Shown here: in pieces, positions 54,333 through 63,773 of the stretch
Layout of the letters: the number at the start of each line of letters is the position of its first letter
How positions within the stretch are numbered: position 1 is the stretch's first letter
DNA from: VGMD01 sp964552055
Lineage (GTDB): Bacteria; Chlamydiota; Chlamydiia; Chlamydiales; 2-12-FULL-49-11
Length of the DNA: 64,000 nt
Direction: 5' to 3'
NCBI GenBank assembly: GCA_964552055.1
Contig: CAZKFL010000005.1
Coordinates: forward strand, 1 to 64,000
Notes under the pieces: model-generated
Database searches by the model: none
Seen by the model: only the letters and a program-made list of their open reading frames with translations
Told to the model about the DNA's origin: nothing
Program-made: the position numbers and the translations under genes

Positions 54333-55211
54333 ATGGATATTCCGCTATTAGACGAATTAGATTTGGAAATGCTGATGCATAGAAATGCTCATTTTAGCGG
54401 CAATTTCGCTATTATGCTCGAATATTATGAAAATGAAGGCGTTGGAGCACTTCCTGATTTTGATATCGATCGTATTGCTGAGCTAATGGCAATAGAAGAA
54501 GCTCTTGGTGAAGATCTTGCAGTTAAGCTATTACCCATGCCCGCCGTTGAAGAAATTGAGAAATCAAGATCACTTTATCAAACGCTTCAAAGTGTCTATG
54601 ATCATAAAAATGCCGGTATTGCAACTCTTATCAGTGATTTGATTCTCACTGAAGAAGAAGAGCCTATGGAAGAAATCACTGCAATTATTGCTGAAGGGAA
54701 AAAAATTGTAGATCCGCTGATTCATATCCTTGATTCTCCTGACCTTTATAATCCCCTCTATCCAGGTTATGGTAGAACTCCTGCTTTTGCTGCGGTCTGT
54801 TTAGATAAAATTGGCGATCCCAAAGCAATTCCCCATCTTTTTGAAGCTCTAGGCGGGGAAAATCTTGATTTAGAGGAAATCTTTATCGCATCTCTTGTTG
54901 CCTTCGGTACACCCGCGAAAACCTTTCTTCTAAAAAAACTAACAGGTAAGCCACTAAGCAAAGACAACTTAAATGCCGCAATGGCTTTAGCCTTTTTTCC
55001 CCTAGATGAAAAAGTAGCAAAAACTGCACTTAAACTGCTCGATGATGAAAAACATCTTACAAATGAATCATTTGCTCCCTATCTCATCTGCCTAACAGAA
55101 GGCTTATCCGATCCAATTGACCGTAAAACATTTGAGACTCTTATCAAAAAACCCTCTTTTCCAAAAGAGCTTAAACTCGACAGTCAAACCATCCTTCATT
55201 CCTGGTTATAA
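54333..55211 (+). CDS. HEAT-repeat-like helical protein
   Basis: The 292-residue protein is made of helices with paired repeats. Segments such as PAFAAVCLDKIGDPKAIPHL, then EIFIASLVAFGTPAKTFLLK, then LNAAMALAFFPLDEKVAKTA recall HEAT/PBS-lyase-like repeats used for protein binding. It is acidic and has no signal peptide or membrane segment. The ATG at 54333 is preceded by TATCAT at 8 bases and no ribosome binding site; a TTG at 54324 is the only upstream alternative. Function is unknown; a scaffold or chaperone-like role is inference. Confidence 0.75.
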   Translation: MDIPLLDELDLEMLMHRNAHFSGNFAIMLEYYENEGVGALPDFDIDRIAELMAIEEALGEDLAVKLLPMPAVEEIEKSRSLYQTLQSVYDHKNAGIATLISDLILTEEEEPMEEITAIIAEGKKIVDPLIHILDSPDLYNPLYPGYGRTPAFAAVCLDKIGDPKAIPHLFEALGGENLDLEEIFIASLVAFGTPAKTFLLKKLTGKPLSKDNLNAAMALAFFPLDEKVAKTALKLLDDEKHLTNESFAPYLICLTEGLSDPIDRKTFETLIKKPSFPKELKLDSQTILHSWL

Positions 55212-55280
55212 ACTTTTTATTTCCTTTAAATCTTCATTAAGCATTATTGGCTTTATAGGAATCTTTAAAGGAGAAAAGAA

Positions 55281-55616
55281 ATGTCAGGTAGCCCTATTGG
55301 CCGTATCAGCCCTATTATACAACTTAAAGAGTACTTGGATAGCGTCCCTCTAGAAAGCTTTAAAGAAGAAGAAAAAGCGGGTGGATCATCGTCAATTGTA
55401 CCAACAGCTGAAGGAATTATTGCTTCAACAGGAAAAAGCCTAGATAGCGCTCTCTCTCTTTTAGAAAGAAGTGTAACCAATATAAATGAAATACAACCTA
55501 AAATAGATGCATTACGAGCTCTTATCCTAAGATCACCCACAGATAGTTCAGAAACAATTTCTCCAGTAAGTACTGAGTTTAGAAGGGGCGCATCTCCAAA
55601 CCCTTTTGATGATTAG
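55281..55616 (+). CDS. Small Ser-rich protein of unknown function
   Basis: The 111-residue protein has AAAGGAG 7 bases before its ATG, a strong translation signal. Ser-rich ends flank a predicted helical core (SLDSALSLLERSVTNINEIQ). There is no membrane segment. The small size, Ser-rich N-terminus (MSGSPIGRISPIIQLKEY) and central helix would suit a secreted effector or chaperone, but I see no decisive motif. It overlaps the 3' end of the convergent GT2 gene by 4 bases. Confidence 0.65.
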   Translation: MSGSPIGRISPIIQLKEYLDSVPLESFKEEEKAGGSSSIVPTAEGIIASTGKSLDSALSLLERSVTNINEIQPKIDALRALILRSPTDSSETISPVSTEFRRGASPNPFDD

Positions 55617-56515
55617 AAAAGCTTTGTTTTTTCGTAAGGCGGAAGTGATCTAATATAGAGATTCAATCTATACTGTTCCTCTGCCCTAAGTTTATCATCA
55701 TTAAAGGGAGTCTCTCGATTATATATATAGAGCACACTCGGAATGAATACGGCATGCTCTCTTGCCATTTCGATCATGGGGAATAATATTGCTAAATCCC
55801 AAGCTGATGAGAAAAATTGCCCTTCAAATTTAAGATCCTCTATCTGAATACGTTTGAAAAGTCCTGCATAAAACGTTCGAAGATGAGAAAAAAACCAGTC
55901 GGTTGATTTAGAAAATAGTCCGACTTTTCGAAGATTTCCATATTTAAGATACAATTTAAATAAGGGCTCTCTGCAAATTCCTTTTTCATAATTTGGATAA
56001 GTAACATATTGACCGTAAGTCAGCCAAACATTTGGATCATTGTAGTAACGGTTCAACTCGTTAAAAACATGGTCATTTGCAAGAAAATCATCCCCATCCA
56101 ATAAAATGCAAATTTCATCATCTTTGCAGGAATGGATCGCATAATAAAGATTTGCTAACGCTTTTTGATTGATAGGATTTTTCTTAACTTCGACTCTACT
56201 ACTTGCTCCAAATGCTTCAACGCATTTAATAGCTTTATGATAGGTATCATCAGTTGAGGCATCATCAATATAGATAACTCGATAATTGTCATATTTTTGT
56301 GAAAGAACAGAGCTTAAATTTTTTTCAACATAAGCCTCATTATTGTAAGACGGAATAATCACTACAAATGACTTTTTTTCTTTTACAAGTCGCTTATCAA
56401 TTGGATGGTACGAGGATTTCTCTTTTGCATTTTTTGCAAGTTTTCTTCTCACAGTCTTTCCCAATCCGAAAAACAAACTCGCTGCAATAAGTAAAGAAAT
56501 CACCATTTTTTTCAT
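55613..56515 (-). CDS. Membrane-anchored family 2 glycosyltransferase
   Basis: The 300-residue protein has an N-terminal membrane anchor (MVISLLIAASLFFGL, residues 4-18) and a GT-A domain: FVVIIPSYNNEAYVEKNLSS, the IDDASTDDT nucleotide-binding stretch, and ILLDGDDFLAND with the DxD-like metal site. It transfers a sugar from a nucleotide donor; acceptor unknown. I start at the ATG at 56515, which overlaps the stop of the upstream GT32-like gene by 4 bases (ATGA), so the pair is translationally coupled. Both proteins are membrane-tethered, suggesting sequential steps on one glycan. Confidence 0.87.
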   Translation of the reverse strand: MKKMVISLLIAASLFFGLGKTVRRKLAKNAKEKSSYHPIDKRLVKEKKSFVVIIPSYNNEAYVEKNLSSVLSQKYDNYRVIYIDDASTDDTYHKAIKCVEAFGASSRVEVKKNPINQKALANLYYAIHSCKDDEICILLDGDDFLANDHVFNELNRYYNDPNVWLTYGQYVTYPNYEKGICREPLFKLYLKYGNLRKVGLFSKSTDWFFSHLRTFYAGLFKRIQIEDLKFEGQFFSSAWDLAILFPMIEMAREHAVFIPSVLYIYNRETPFNDDKLRAEEQYRLNLYIRSLPPYEKTKLF

Positions 56516-57444
56516 CGAATCATCATCCACAGCATGAATACGCAAACAAAGAGGACTAGAATTCCGAAAGCAAGAATAGAGGTGAATAAATACATGCGTT
56601 TCATCATTTTATGAAGTCGACTTTTTAAATATTCCTCATGATGTGTCATTTCTTCTGTATACCAAGCGCCACTCATCTCTTCATTAGCAAAAAGACCAAA
56701 AGCTCTTTCAATTTCATTGAAATATCCTGCTGGGAAAATGATGCCATCAAATCCAGGCTGCCTAATTGCCTCTAATACAGCTTCATGAAATGCAGAAAAC
56801 ACACGTAATGTAACCCGCTTTTTTGTCGATGTTACATCCTTTCCAGGATACTGACTTCCAATTCGCTCCCATCTTTCTTCCGCAAATTTCAAAGCCTGCT
56901 TTAATATAGGATGCCCCATTTTTGCCCCAATAATGCTATTACGCAGTATTGCAGATCGCTGAATTACTGGATTACCGGGCGTTAAAAGTCCCCCATAAAA
57001 AGAATACGTCTTATGCAACTTCTCAAAACTGGCTCTACATTCCATATCATGATCAATATAAAGTCCCCCCATCTTATCTAATACAATCAAGCGAACAATA
57101 TCAGACTTCTCACCAAAATTGTCTGTTGCATCATAAAGTTTTTTGTAAGGACCAAGCAATTCTGTATCAACAGTTTCGTTATTCCAAAATAACACCTTCC
57201 AACGAGGATGAAACTTTTCCCAGCTCTTTAAATTTTGTTTTGACTTTTCAGGAAAATCTTTAGGCCCAAGCCATACAACATGAATGATCTCAGGAATTTG
57301 GACTTCATTTTCTGAGCTTAACTCTATCTGCCGATTAAAGAGGTCTTCAAATTCTTTCAGGTGCGCTAGATCTTGATCAGTTTTAACATACTTCCAACAC
57401 CGCTTTCCTTTTCCCATCAACTCATTAAAATGACTCTTTTTCAT
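56512..57444 (-). CDS. GT32-like (Gly_transf_sug) glycosyltransferase with C-terminal membrane anchor
   Basis: The 310-residue protein shows IPEIIHVVWLGPKDFPEKSK, then FGEKSDIVRLIVLDKMGGLY and IDHDMEC. The GG[IL]YxDxD pattern (here DHD) is the metal/sugar-nucleotide site of OCH1-type and toxin-like DXD glycosyltransferases. The C-terminus has a membrane segment (YLFTSILAFGILVLFVCVFM), unusual for OCH1-type enzymes and apparently placing the enzyme on a membrane. The ATG at 57444 (MKKSHFNELM) is preceded by TATACT at 7 bases. It is the first gene of an operon with the GT2 enzyme, divergent from glgC. The same fold occurs in effectors that modify host proteins, so both envelope-glycan and effector roles are open. 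Confidence 0.85.
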   Translation of the reverse strand: MKKSHFNELMGKGKRCWKYVKTDQDLAHLKEFEDLFNRQIELSSENEVQIPEIIHVVWLGPKDFPEKSKQNLKSWEKFHPRWKVLFWNNETVDTELLGPYKKLYDATDNFGEKSDIVRLIVLDKMGGLYIDHDMECRASFEKLHKTYSFYGGLLTPGNPVIQRSAILRNSIIGAKMGHPILKQALKFAEERWERIGSQYPGKDVTSTKKRVTLRVFSAFHEAVLEAIRQPGFDGIIFPAGYFNEIERAFGLFANEEMSGAWYTEEMTHHEEYLKSRLHKMMKRMYLFTSILAFGILVLFVCVFMLWMMIR

Positions 57445-57537
57445 GGGACTCAGTATATCATTTCCTCGCAAAAAAAATCTTGAGAAATTTATGGAATCAA
57501 GTTGAACTGTAATAATTATATGTTTATATCATAATTT

Positions 57538-58797
57538 ATGGGCCATAAACGTATAAATGCCGATGAAGTTGCTTCAATTATATTAGCAGGCGGCGAAGGA
57601 ACTCGTTTAAAACCACTTACAGAAATTCGATGTAAACCAGCTGTTACATTTGGTGGTCGCTATAGAATCATTGATGTTGCCATTTCCAATGCTCTTCACG
57701 CAGGGTTTAAAGACATCTATGTGATCTCACAATTTCTAGCGTCTTCATTAAATAACTATATCTTAGAAACGTACTCTTCCGATGGATTCATGGGATCGCA
57801 CTTACAAGTGCTCACTCCTGAGCAAAATTCCGATAATAAAAAAATTTGGTATGAAGGCACTGCAGATGCTGTTCGAAAAAATATTGGAAGACTTTTAGAA
57901 CACCCAGCAAACTACTTTGTTATCCTATCAGGCGACCAACTTTATTCCATGGATCTCTCTCATATGCTAGAAGTTGCAAAAGCAAATGACGCCGATCTCA
58001 CCATTGCAACAATCCCTGTAAGCGAAAATGATGCAAAACGAATGGGCGTTATGAAAATAAATAATCATCTAGAAATTACAGATTTTTTTGAAAAACCAAA
58101 TGATGCTGCAAGCCTAGCTAAATTTTCTGTTAGTGAAGAGCTCCTACCTAACGCCAACCTCTCCTTTCTAGGCTCAATGGGAATATATATTTTTAAAAGG
58201 CAAGCTCTTATAAACCTTTTACAAGAAGATCCGCGAGCAGATTTCGGCAAACATTTAATTCCTACCCAATTAAAGAAAGGAAAAACTTTTGCCTATATTT
58301 TCAACGGTTATTGGCAAGATATTGGAACCATAGGCTCTTACTATGAAGCCAATATGTGTCTTACAGAAAATTCTCATGCATGCCTAGATCTTTATAATGA
58401 TATTAAGCCCATCTATACACAATCCTTTTCACTACCAGCAGCCAGGTTAATAAACACAACAGTCACAAACTCAATTATATGCGAGGGATCAATCATCTCT
58501 GCAGCCTATATTTCTCAAAGTATGATTGGGCTAAAAGCCTACATTGAAGAAGATTCCATTCTCAAAAATTCCATCCTAATGGGCTCATCGCTCCGTTCCA
58601 GTAAACCAAACATTCACATAGGCAAAAACTGCCACCTTGAAAAAGTAATTATCGACGAAGGCGCTTACCTAGAAGACAATATCACTCTGATCAATAAAAA
58701 AGGCATTCTTACTTTTGATTCTCCCGAACTTAGTATCAGAGACGGAATCATAGTTGTTAAATCAGGTGTCCGTATCCCCTCCGGCTTCACCCTCTAA
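57538..58797 (+). CDS. glgC: Glucose-1-phosphate adenylyltransferase
   Basis: The 419-residue enzyme makes ADP-glucose for glycogen synthesis, the committed step. The N-terminal pyrophosphorylase start is IILAGGEGTRLKPLTEIRCK, then FGGRYRIIDVAISNALHAGF, the substrate-binding YEGTADAVRKN, GDQLYSMDLSHML, and a C-terminal left-handed beta-helix. Length fits. Glycogen accumulation is typical of chlamydiae. CATAAT lies directly before the ATGG start. It is followed, after a repeat-bearing gap, by a metallophosphoesterase as in Chlamydia. Confidence 0.95.
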   Translation: MGHKRINADEVASIILAGGEGTRLKPLTEIRCKPAVTFGGRYRIIDVAISNALHAGFKDIYVISQFLASSLNNYILETYSSDGFMGSHLQVLTPEQNSDNKKIWYEGTADAVRKNIGRLLEHPANYFVILSGDQLYSMDLSHMLEVAKANDADLTIATIPVSENDAKRMGVMKINNHLEITDFFEKPNDAASLAKFSVSEELLPNANLSFLGSMGIYIFKRQALINLLQEDPRADFGKHLIPTQLKKGKTFAYIFNGYWQDIGTIGSYYEANMCLTENSHACLDLYNDIKPIYTQSFSLPAARLINTTVTNSIICEGSIISAAYISQSMIGLKAYIEEDSILKNSILMGSSLRSSKPNIHIGKNCHLEKVIIDEGAYLEDNITLINKKGILTFDSPELSIRDGIIVVKSGVRIPSGFTL

Positions 58798-59193
58798 AAC
58801 CCTATGTAAAAAAGGGAAATTAGCAAGGATACAATGATGAAAGGATAAAAAAATGAATTTATATCTCTCTTATAATTAGCATGTTTTTGTTTTTCTATCT
58901 TTCCATCATTCTATCCTTGCTAAAAAAAAATGAACCAAAAATTTGCGTCAAAAATATGTCAAAAAAAGATATGGGTAATAGGATGGGCATGATATAAGGA
59001 TAAAAAATGAAAATGAATTAAAACATGTTGAATTCTTTTTTTATTTCTAGCTAACATCTTGAGGCATTCGCTCTAATTTCCCTACTTTCGAATTTCGTTG
59101 TGTATACACTTGGTGGCATAATTTAGAAAAAAATGCTGTTTCTCGGGATGTGTCTGATATATTTTAAATTAAGCGTGTGATAGAGTTAAGAGT
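58798..59193. other. Intergenic region carrying a long inverted repeat
   Basis: About 395 AT-rich bases separate glgC and the metallophosphoesterase gene. Besides the hairpin element at 58821-58922, a direct repeat of AAGGATAAAAAA recurs near 58841 and 58997. I see no open frame of useful length or tRNA. Confidence 0.5.
58821..58922. repeat. 27-bp inverted repeat, 24 of 27 matching
   Basis: The left arm (58821-58847) begins tagcaaggatacaatgatga, and the right arm (58896-58922) is its reverse complement except at three positions. The loop is 48 bases. Stretches of A follow the right arm. The element could fold in RNA or be a small mobile repeat; it lies just after glgC and may also stabilise or end its mRNA. 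Confidence 0.75.
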
Positions 59194-59952
59194 ATGAAAG
59201 TATGGGCGATTGCAGATTTGCATTTATCTTTTGGCGTTCCTAATAAAAAAATGGATGTCTTTGGAGAGCGTTGGAAAGATCATAGCGATAGGATTGAAGC
59301 ACATTGGCGGGAACTCATTTCTGAAGAGGACCTTGTCCTGATTGCAGGGGATATCTCTTGGGCGCTTCATCTTGAAGATGCAGCAATTGACTTGCAATGG
59401 ATTGCAAATCTTCCGGGTACAAAAGTGATAAGTAAAGGGAATCACGATCTTTGGTGGAAATCAATGACCAAAGTACAAACAATTCTTCCTCCAAGAATGC
59501 ACCTGATCCACAACAATAGCTTTACATACCAAGGAATTACAATTGGCGGAACAAGACTTTGGGACCATGAAGATAATGACTTTGGTCAGTATATTGAGTA
59601 CAAAAAGCCGCCCGAAAATGTAAATGTACATGTTAAAACACATTCGCCAGAAGACGAGCGTCACGATGCAAAGATTTTTAAGGGAGAACTCGAACGTCTT
59701 CACTTAAGTCTTAAAGGACTTGATCCACATGCCCACACACGCATTGCCATGATCCATTATCCACCAACTGGCCCTTCCCATCATGAATCTGAAGTGACTA
59801 AAATTCTTGACCAATACAAAATCAATTACTGCCTTTATGGCCATCTCCATAATCTAAAGTCCGATGCTCCAGTCGACTTTACTCTTAATTCCATCCAATA
59901 CATATGTACCTCTTGTGACTTTCTTCATTTCAAACCCTACCTTATAAAATAA
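59194..59952 (+). CDS. Calcineurin-like metallophosphoesterase
   Basis: The 252-residue protein carries the five-block dimetal phosphoesterase signature: DLH (D8, H10), GDISW, GNHD (SKGNHDLWW), a later His (MIHYPPTGPSHH), and GHLHN. The substrate is unknown; nucleotide or phosphoprotein hydrolysis are usual in the family. An orthologue beside glgC occurs in Chlamydia, so the position is ancestral. It is followed by the kdp operon. Confidence 0.9.
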   Translation: MKVWAIADLHLSFGVPNKKMDVFGERWKDHSDRIEAHWRELISEEDLVLIAGDISWALHLEDAAIDLQWIANLPGTKVISKGNHDLWWKSMTKVQTILPPRMHLIHNNSFTYQGITIGGTRLWDHEDNDFGQYIEYKKPPENVNVHVKTHSPEDERHDAKIFKGELERLHLSLKGLDPHAHTRIAMIHYPPTGPSHHESEVTKILDQYKINYCLYGHLHNLKSDAPVDFTLNSIQYICTSCDFLHFKPYLIK

Positions 59953-60016
59953 TTTCTATTGACTCTCGTCAAAATCGCTGGCAGTAGTTTTAGGGAAGAG
60001 GGAGAATTAACCACTC

Positions 60017-60106
60017 ATGTTTCTATTTCAAATGATTTTGCTTATTTTATCAATTGTTCTTCTTGGATATCTTCTTGTAAGCATTGTATGGCCGGAGAAA
60101 TTTTAA
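60017..60106 (+). CDS. kdpF: K+-transporting ATPase small subunit KdpF
   Basis: A 29-residue frame reads MFLFQMILLILSIVLLGYLL then VSIVWPEKF. A single hydrophobic helix with the terminal xxPExF is the KdpF signature; the peptide stabilises the Kdp complex. GAGGGAG lies 12 bases before the ATG. It ends one base before the kdpA ATG. The gene is too short for ordinary gene finders. Confidence 0.9.
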   Translation: MFLFQMILLILSIVLLGYLLVSIVWPEKF

Positions 60107-60107
60107 T

Positions 60108-61793
60108 ATGAACGAGATGAACTGGTTACAACTTATCCTTTTTTCATTAGTCATCATTTTACTAACAAAACCTATGGGACTATATTTATGCAAAGTACTG
60201 TCTTACAAACAAGCAACTGCATTTGAAAGATCTATTTATAAGGTTTGTGGAATCAATCCGCTAGAGGAACAAGACTGGAAACAGTATTTAATAAGCATTT
60301 TGGGATTTACGTTTATATGTCTGATTTTTATGGGAATACTACTCGCTTTTCAAAACAATCTTCCGCTAAATCCAGAAAATATAAGCGCACCTTCTTGGCA
60401 TTTAAACTTAAATACTTCTGTAAGTTATGTGACTAATACAGATTATCAAAGTTATAGGGGCGAAAAAGCAATGTCTTATTTCTCGCAAATGGTAGCTCTT
60501 GTAGTACAAAACTTTGTGTCAGCAGCTGTTGGACTTGCATCTGCTGCTGCACTTGTAAGAGGAATTGCTGGAAAAGGCAAAACTACCCTTGGAAATTTCT
60601 GGAGAGATCTTGTCCGAATTAATTTGTACTTATTACTTCCTATTTCAATTATTGCTGCAACACTATTTATCGCTGAAGGCGTTCCCCAAAACTTTAATTC
60701 TTATGTCACTGTAACCACATTAGAGGGAGATTCTCAAACAATTATAGGGGGTCCTATTGCATCGGGGCAGGCAATTAAGTTACTTGGCTCCAATGGAGGT
60801 GGATATACGAATGCTAATTCAGCGCACCCGTATGAAAACCCAACCCCACTCTCAAATTTGCTTCAAATGCTGCTGATTTTTCTGATTCCTGCAGGACAAA
60901 TTTATTATTTTGGTAAAACTGTGAATAGTGTAGGTCATGGGTGGTTTATAATTACAGCTCTTGGAACTGTATTTTTACTTGGTGTCATTACATGCGCCTC
61001 ATCTGAAGCAGCAGGAAATCCAGACTGGCAAAAAATGGGATTAATAAACGGGAATTATGAAGGAAAGGAAAGCAGATTTGGCATATTTGATTCATCTTTA
61101 TTCGCTTGCGTTACTACAGCAATTTCATGCGGCGCTGTCAACTGCATGCATGATTCTCTGACTCCTATGGGCAGCCTCATTCCCTTTTTAAATATTGAAC
61201 TCAGCGAAGTCATCTTTGGTGGTGTTGGCGCTGGCCTCTACAGCGTTTTACTCTTTGTTTTTCTCTCCATTTTTATTGCCGGATTAATTATCGGGCGGAC
61301 CCCTGAATACTTAGGTAAAAAAATTGAGTCATTCGACATCAAAATGACAATGCTTTCCATATTGCCATATGTTCTTATTGTTCATGGTTTTACAGCTTGG
61401 TCAACATTTAGCGCATGGGGACTTTCAGCTCTCGGAAATAGCGGAAATCATGGATTTAGTGAGCTTCTCTATGCATTTAGTTCCGCTGGAGCAAATAATG
61501 GAAGCGCCTTAGCCGGCTTATCTACGAATGCCCCTATGTTTAACGTAACTCTCGCAATTGCCATGTTTTTTGGCAGATTTCTAGTCATTGCACCTGTAAT
61601 TGCTCTCGCAGGTTCTTTTGCGCAAAAAAAAATACATCCCAAAACCGCCGCCTCCTTTCCTGTTTCAAGCCTAATATTTACCTCACTTTTAATTGGAATT
61701 ATTTTATTAATCGGAGCTCTTACATTTCTTCCAGCTCTTACTATGGGTCCTATTATCGAGCAGTTTTTCATGCTAAAGGGAGATTTATTCTAA
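60108..61793 (+). CDS. kdpA: Potassium-binding channel subunit KdpA
   Basis: The 561-residue protein is the K+ selective channel subunit of the Kdp P-type pump, with about ten membrane helices. The selectivity-loop motif GSNGGGYTNANSAHPYENPT matches the family, and LSALGNSGNHGFSELLYAFS is a further pore repeat. Length equals that of E. coli (557). I start at the ATG at 60108, one base after kdpF; the next ATG at 60117 is a possible alternative. It abuts kdpB with no gap. Confidence 0.95.
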   Translation: MNEMNWLQLILFSLVIILLTKPMGLYLCKVLSYKQATAFERSIYKVCGINPLEEQDWKQYLISILGFTFICLIFMGILLAFQNNLPLNPENISAPSWHLNLNTSVSYVTNTDYQSYRGEKAMSYFSQMVALVVQNFVSAAVGLASAAALVRGIAGKGKTTLGNFWRDLVRINLYLLLPISIIAATLFIAEGVPQNFNSYVTVTTLEGDSQTIIGGPIASGQAIKLLGSNGGGYTNANSAHPYENPTPLSNLLQMLLIFLIPAGQIYYFGKTVNSVGHGWFIITALGTVFLLGVITCASSEAAGNPDWQKMGLINGNYEGKESRFGIFDSSLFACVTTAISCGAVNCMHDSLTPMGSLIPFLNIELSEVIFGGVGAGLYSVLLFVFLSIFIAGLIIGRTPEYLGKKIESFDIKMTMLSILPYVLIVHGFTAWSTFSAWGLSALGNSGNHGFSELLYAFSSAGANNGSALAGLSTNAPMFNVTLAIAMFFGRFLVIAPVIALAGSFAQKKIHPKTAASFPVSSLIFTSLLIGIILLIGALTFLPALTMGPIIEQFFMLKGDLF

Positions 61794-63773
61794 ATGAAAC
61801 TGAAAGCATTTCTCGAATCTCTAAAAAAGTTAAACCCATTAAATCTGCTCCATAATCCTGTTATTTTTATCACAGAAATTGGCGCTTTTATCACAACATT
61901 TGACACAATTTTTCTTCCAAATGAGCATCTTGCATTTTATATACAAGTTTCAATTTGGCTCTGGCTCACTGTCTTATTCTCAAACTTTGCCGAATCTATT
62001 GCTGAAGCAAAAAATCAATCTCAGGCAGATTCCCTCCGAAAAGGGAGACAAGATACAACGGCAAATGTAAAAAAATTAGATGGCACCTTTCAATCAGTTA
62101 ATTGCAAAACTCTAAAAAAGGGTGATATCGTTAAAATATCTGCTGGAGAAACTGTTCCGGGAGATGGAGAAATTATTGAAGGAATGGCCTCAATTGATGA
62201 ATCATCGATCACAGGAGAATCAGCACCTGTAATAAAAGCTGCGGGGACAGATCATAGCTCTGTAACAGGAGGAACTAAGCTATTATCAGACCATATTCTT
62301 GTAAGAATTGCAAGTGAGCAGGGCGAGAGCTTTTTAGATAAAATGATTGATCTTATCGAGAGCGCAAAAAGAAAGAAATCACCGAATGAAATTGCACTAA
62401 CTATTCTTCTTTCAGGACTTACATTTATATTTTTAGTAGTTGTAATTGCTATGCAAATTTTTGGAAATTATTTTAGTATTGCATTCCCAGTAACTATGCT
62501 AGTTGCTCTTCTCATTTGCTTAATTCCAACAACAATTGCAGGACTTTTAAGTGCTATTGGAATTGCAGGTATCAATCGTCTTATGCAAAATCACGTCTTA
62601 GCAATGAGTGGCTCTGCAGTTGAAGTCGCAGGTGATATCGATCTGATTCTTATTGATAAAACTGGTACCATTACAGTAGGTCAGAGAAAAGCCTCTGGAT
62701 TTACAATAGGAGAAAAGATCTCGCTAGAAGATTTTGTCAAAGTTACCTATTTATCTTCTATTCAAGATACGACTGATGAAGGTCGCAGCATTGTAGAATA
62801 TCTAAAAACTACCCACCCAAACCTTATTCCAAAAGAGCCTTCTAGCCTCTCATTTGTGCCATTTACGGCACAAACAAGAATGAGTGGAGCTAATTTTGGC
62901 GAAGAAATCTATCGAAAAGGATCTGTGGATTCCGTACAAAAATTGCTCGGGAAACAAGTGCCCTATGAACTTGCAACTGCAACAAGAGCTTATGCGGAAG
63001 CCGGAGGAACCCCATTAATTGTATGTGATAATACGCGGATGCTTGGTGTTATTTTATTAAAAGACATTGTAAAAGAAGGGCTTTCAGAACTATTTGGAAG
63101 ATTCAAAGCGATGGGCATTCAAACAGTAATGATGACTGGCGATAACCCAATTACTGCTAAAACCATTGCAAAAGAAGCAGGAATTGACGACTTTCTCGCA
63201 GAAGTAAATCCCGAACAAAAACTAGAAACTGTGAAAAAAAAGCAAAGCGAAGGCCATCTTGTTGCTATGACAGGTGATGGAGTAAACGACGCTCCAGCCC
63301 TTGCGCAAGCAGATGTTGGTCTTGCCATGAATTCAGGAACTCAAGCTGCAAAAGAAGCTGGCAACATGATTGATCTAGACTCTCATCCAACGAAATTATT
63401 TGAAATCATAGAAATTGGTAAGCAAATGCTTATGACAAGGGGAGCGCTTACTACATTTTCAATTGCAAATGATTTAGCAAAGTACTTTGCTATCATCCCC
63501 GCAATCATTATACCTTTTTTCCCAGCTGCAAGAGCGCTTAATTTAATGCACCTGAAAACCCCAGAAAGCGCAGTATTAAGCGCAGTCATCTTTAACGCGC
63601 TCATCATTCCCGCTCTTATCCCACTAGCTTTTAAAGGAGTGAAAATGATTCCAAGCAAAGCCGCAGTTATATTAAGAAGTAATCTTTTAATCTACGGTAT
63701 TGGTGGAATAGCGCTCCCCTTTATCGTGATCAAACTAATTGATTTAGCAATCACTCGGATGAGACTTATATGA
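61794..63773 (+). CDS. kdpB: Potassium-transporting ATPase catalytic subunit KdpB
   Basis: The 659-residue P-type ATPase uses ATP hydrolysis to power K+ uptake through KdpA. SSITGESAPV is the dephosphorylation motif, DKTGTIT (phosphorylated D288) the catalytic one, and MTGDNPITAK and MTGDGVNDAPALAQADVGLA the P-domain ones. It is about 20 residues shorter than E. coli KdpB, mostly at the N-terminus. Its ATG directly follows the kdpA stop, and its stop overlaps the ATG of kdpC (ATGA). Confidence 0.96.
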   Translation: MKLKAFLESLKKLNPLNLLHNPVIFITEIGAFITTFDTIFLPNEHLAFYIQVSIWLWLTVLFSNFAESIAEAKNQSQADSLRKGRQDTTANVKKLDGTFQSVNCKTLKKGDIVKISAGETVPGDGEIIEGMASIDESSITGESAPVIKAAGTDHSSVTGGTKLLSDHILVRIASEQGESFLDKMIDLIESAKRKKSPNEIALTILLSGLTFIFLVVVIAMQIFGNYFSIAFPVTMLVALLICLIPTTIAGLLSAIGIAGINRLMQNHVLAMSGSAVEVAGDIDLILIDKTGTITVGQRKASGFTIGEKISLEDFVKVTYLSSIQDTTDEGRSIVEYLKTTHPNLIPKEPSSLSFVPFTAQTRMSGANFGEEIYRKGSVDSVQKLLGKQVPYELATATRAYAEAGGTPLIVCDNTRMLGVILLKDIVKEGLSELFGRFKAMGIQTVMMTGDNPITAKTIAKEAGIDDFLAEVNPEQKLETVKKKQSEGHLVAMTGDGVNDAPALAQADVGLAMNSGTQAAKEAGNMIDLDSHPTKLFEIIEIGKQMLMTRGALTTFSIANDLAKYFAIIPAIIIPFFPAARALNLMHLKTPESAVLSAVIFNALIIPALIPLAFKGVKMIPSKAAVILRSNLLIYGIGGIALPFIVIKLIDLAITRMRLI

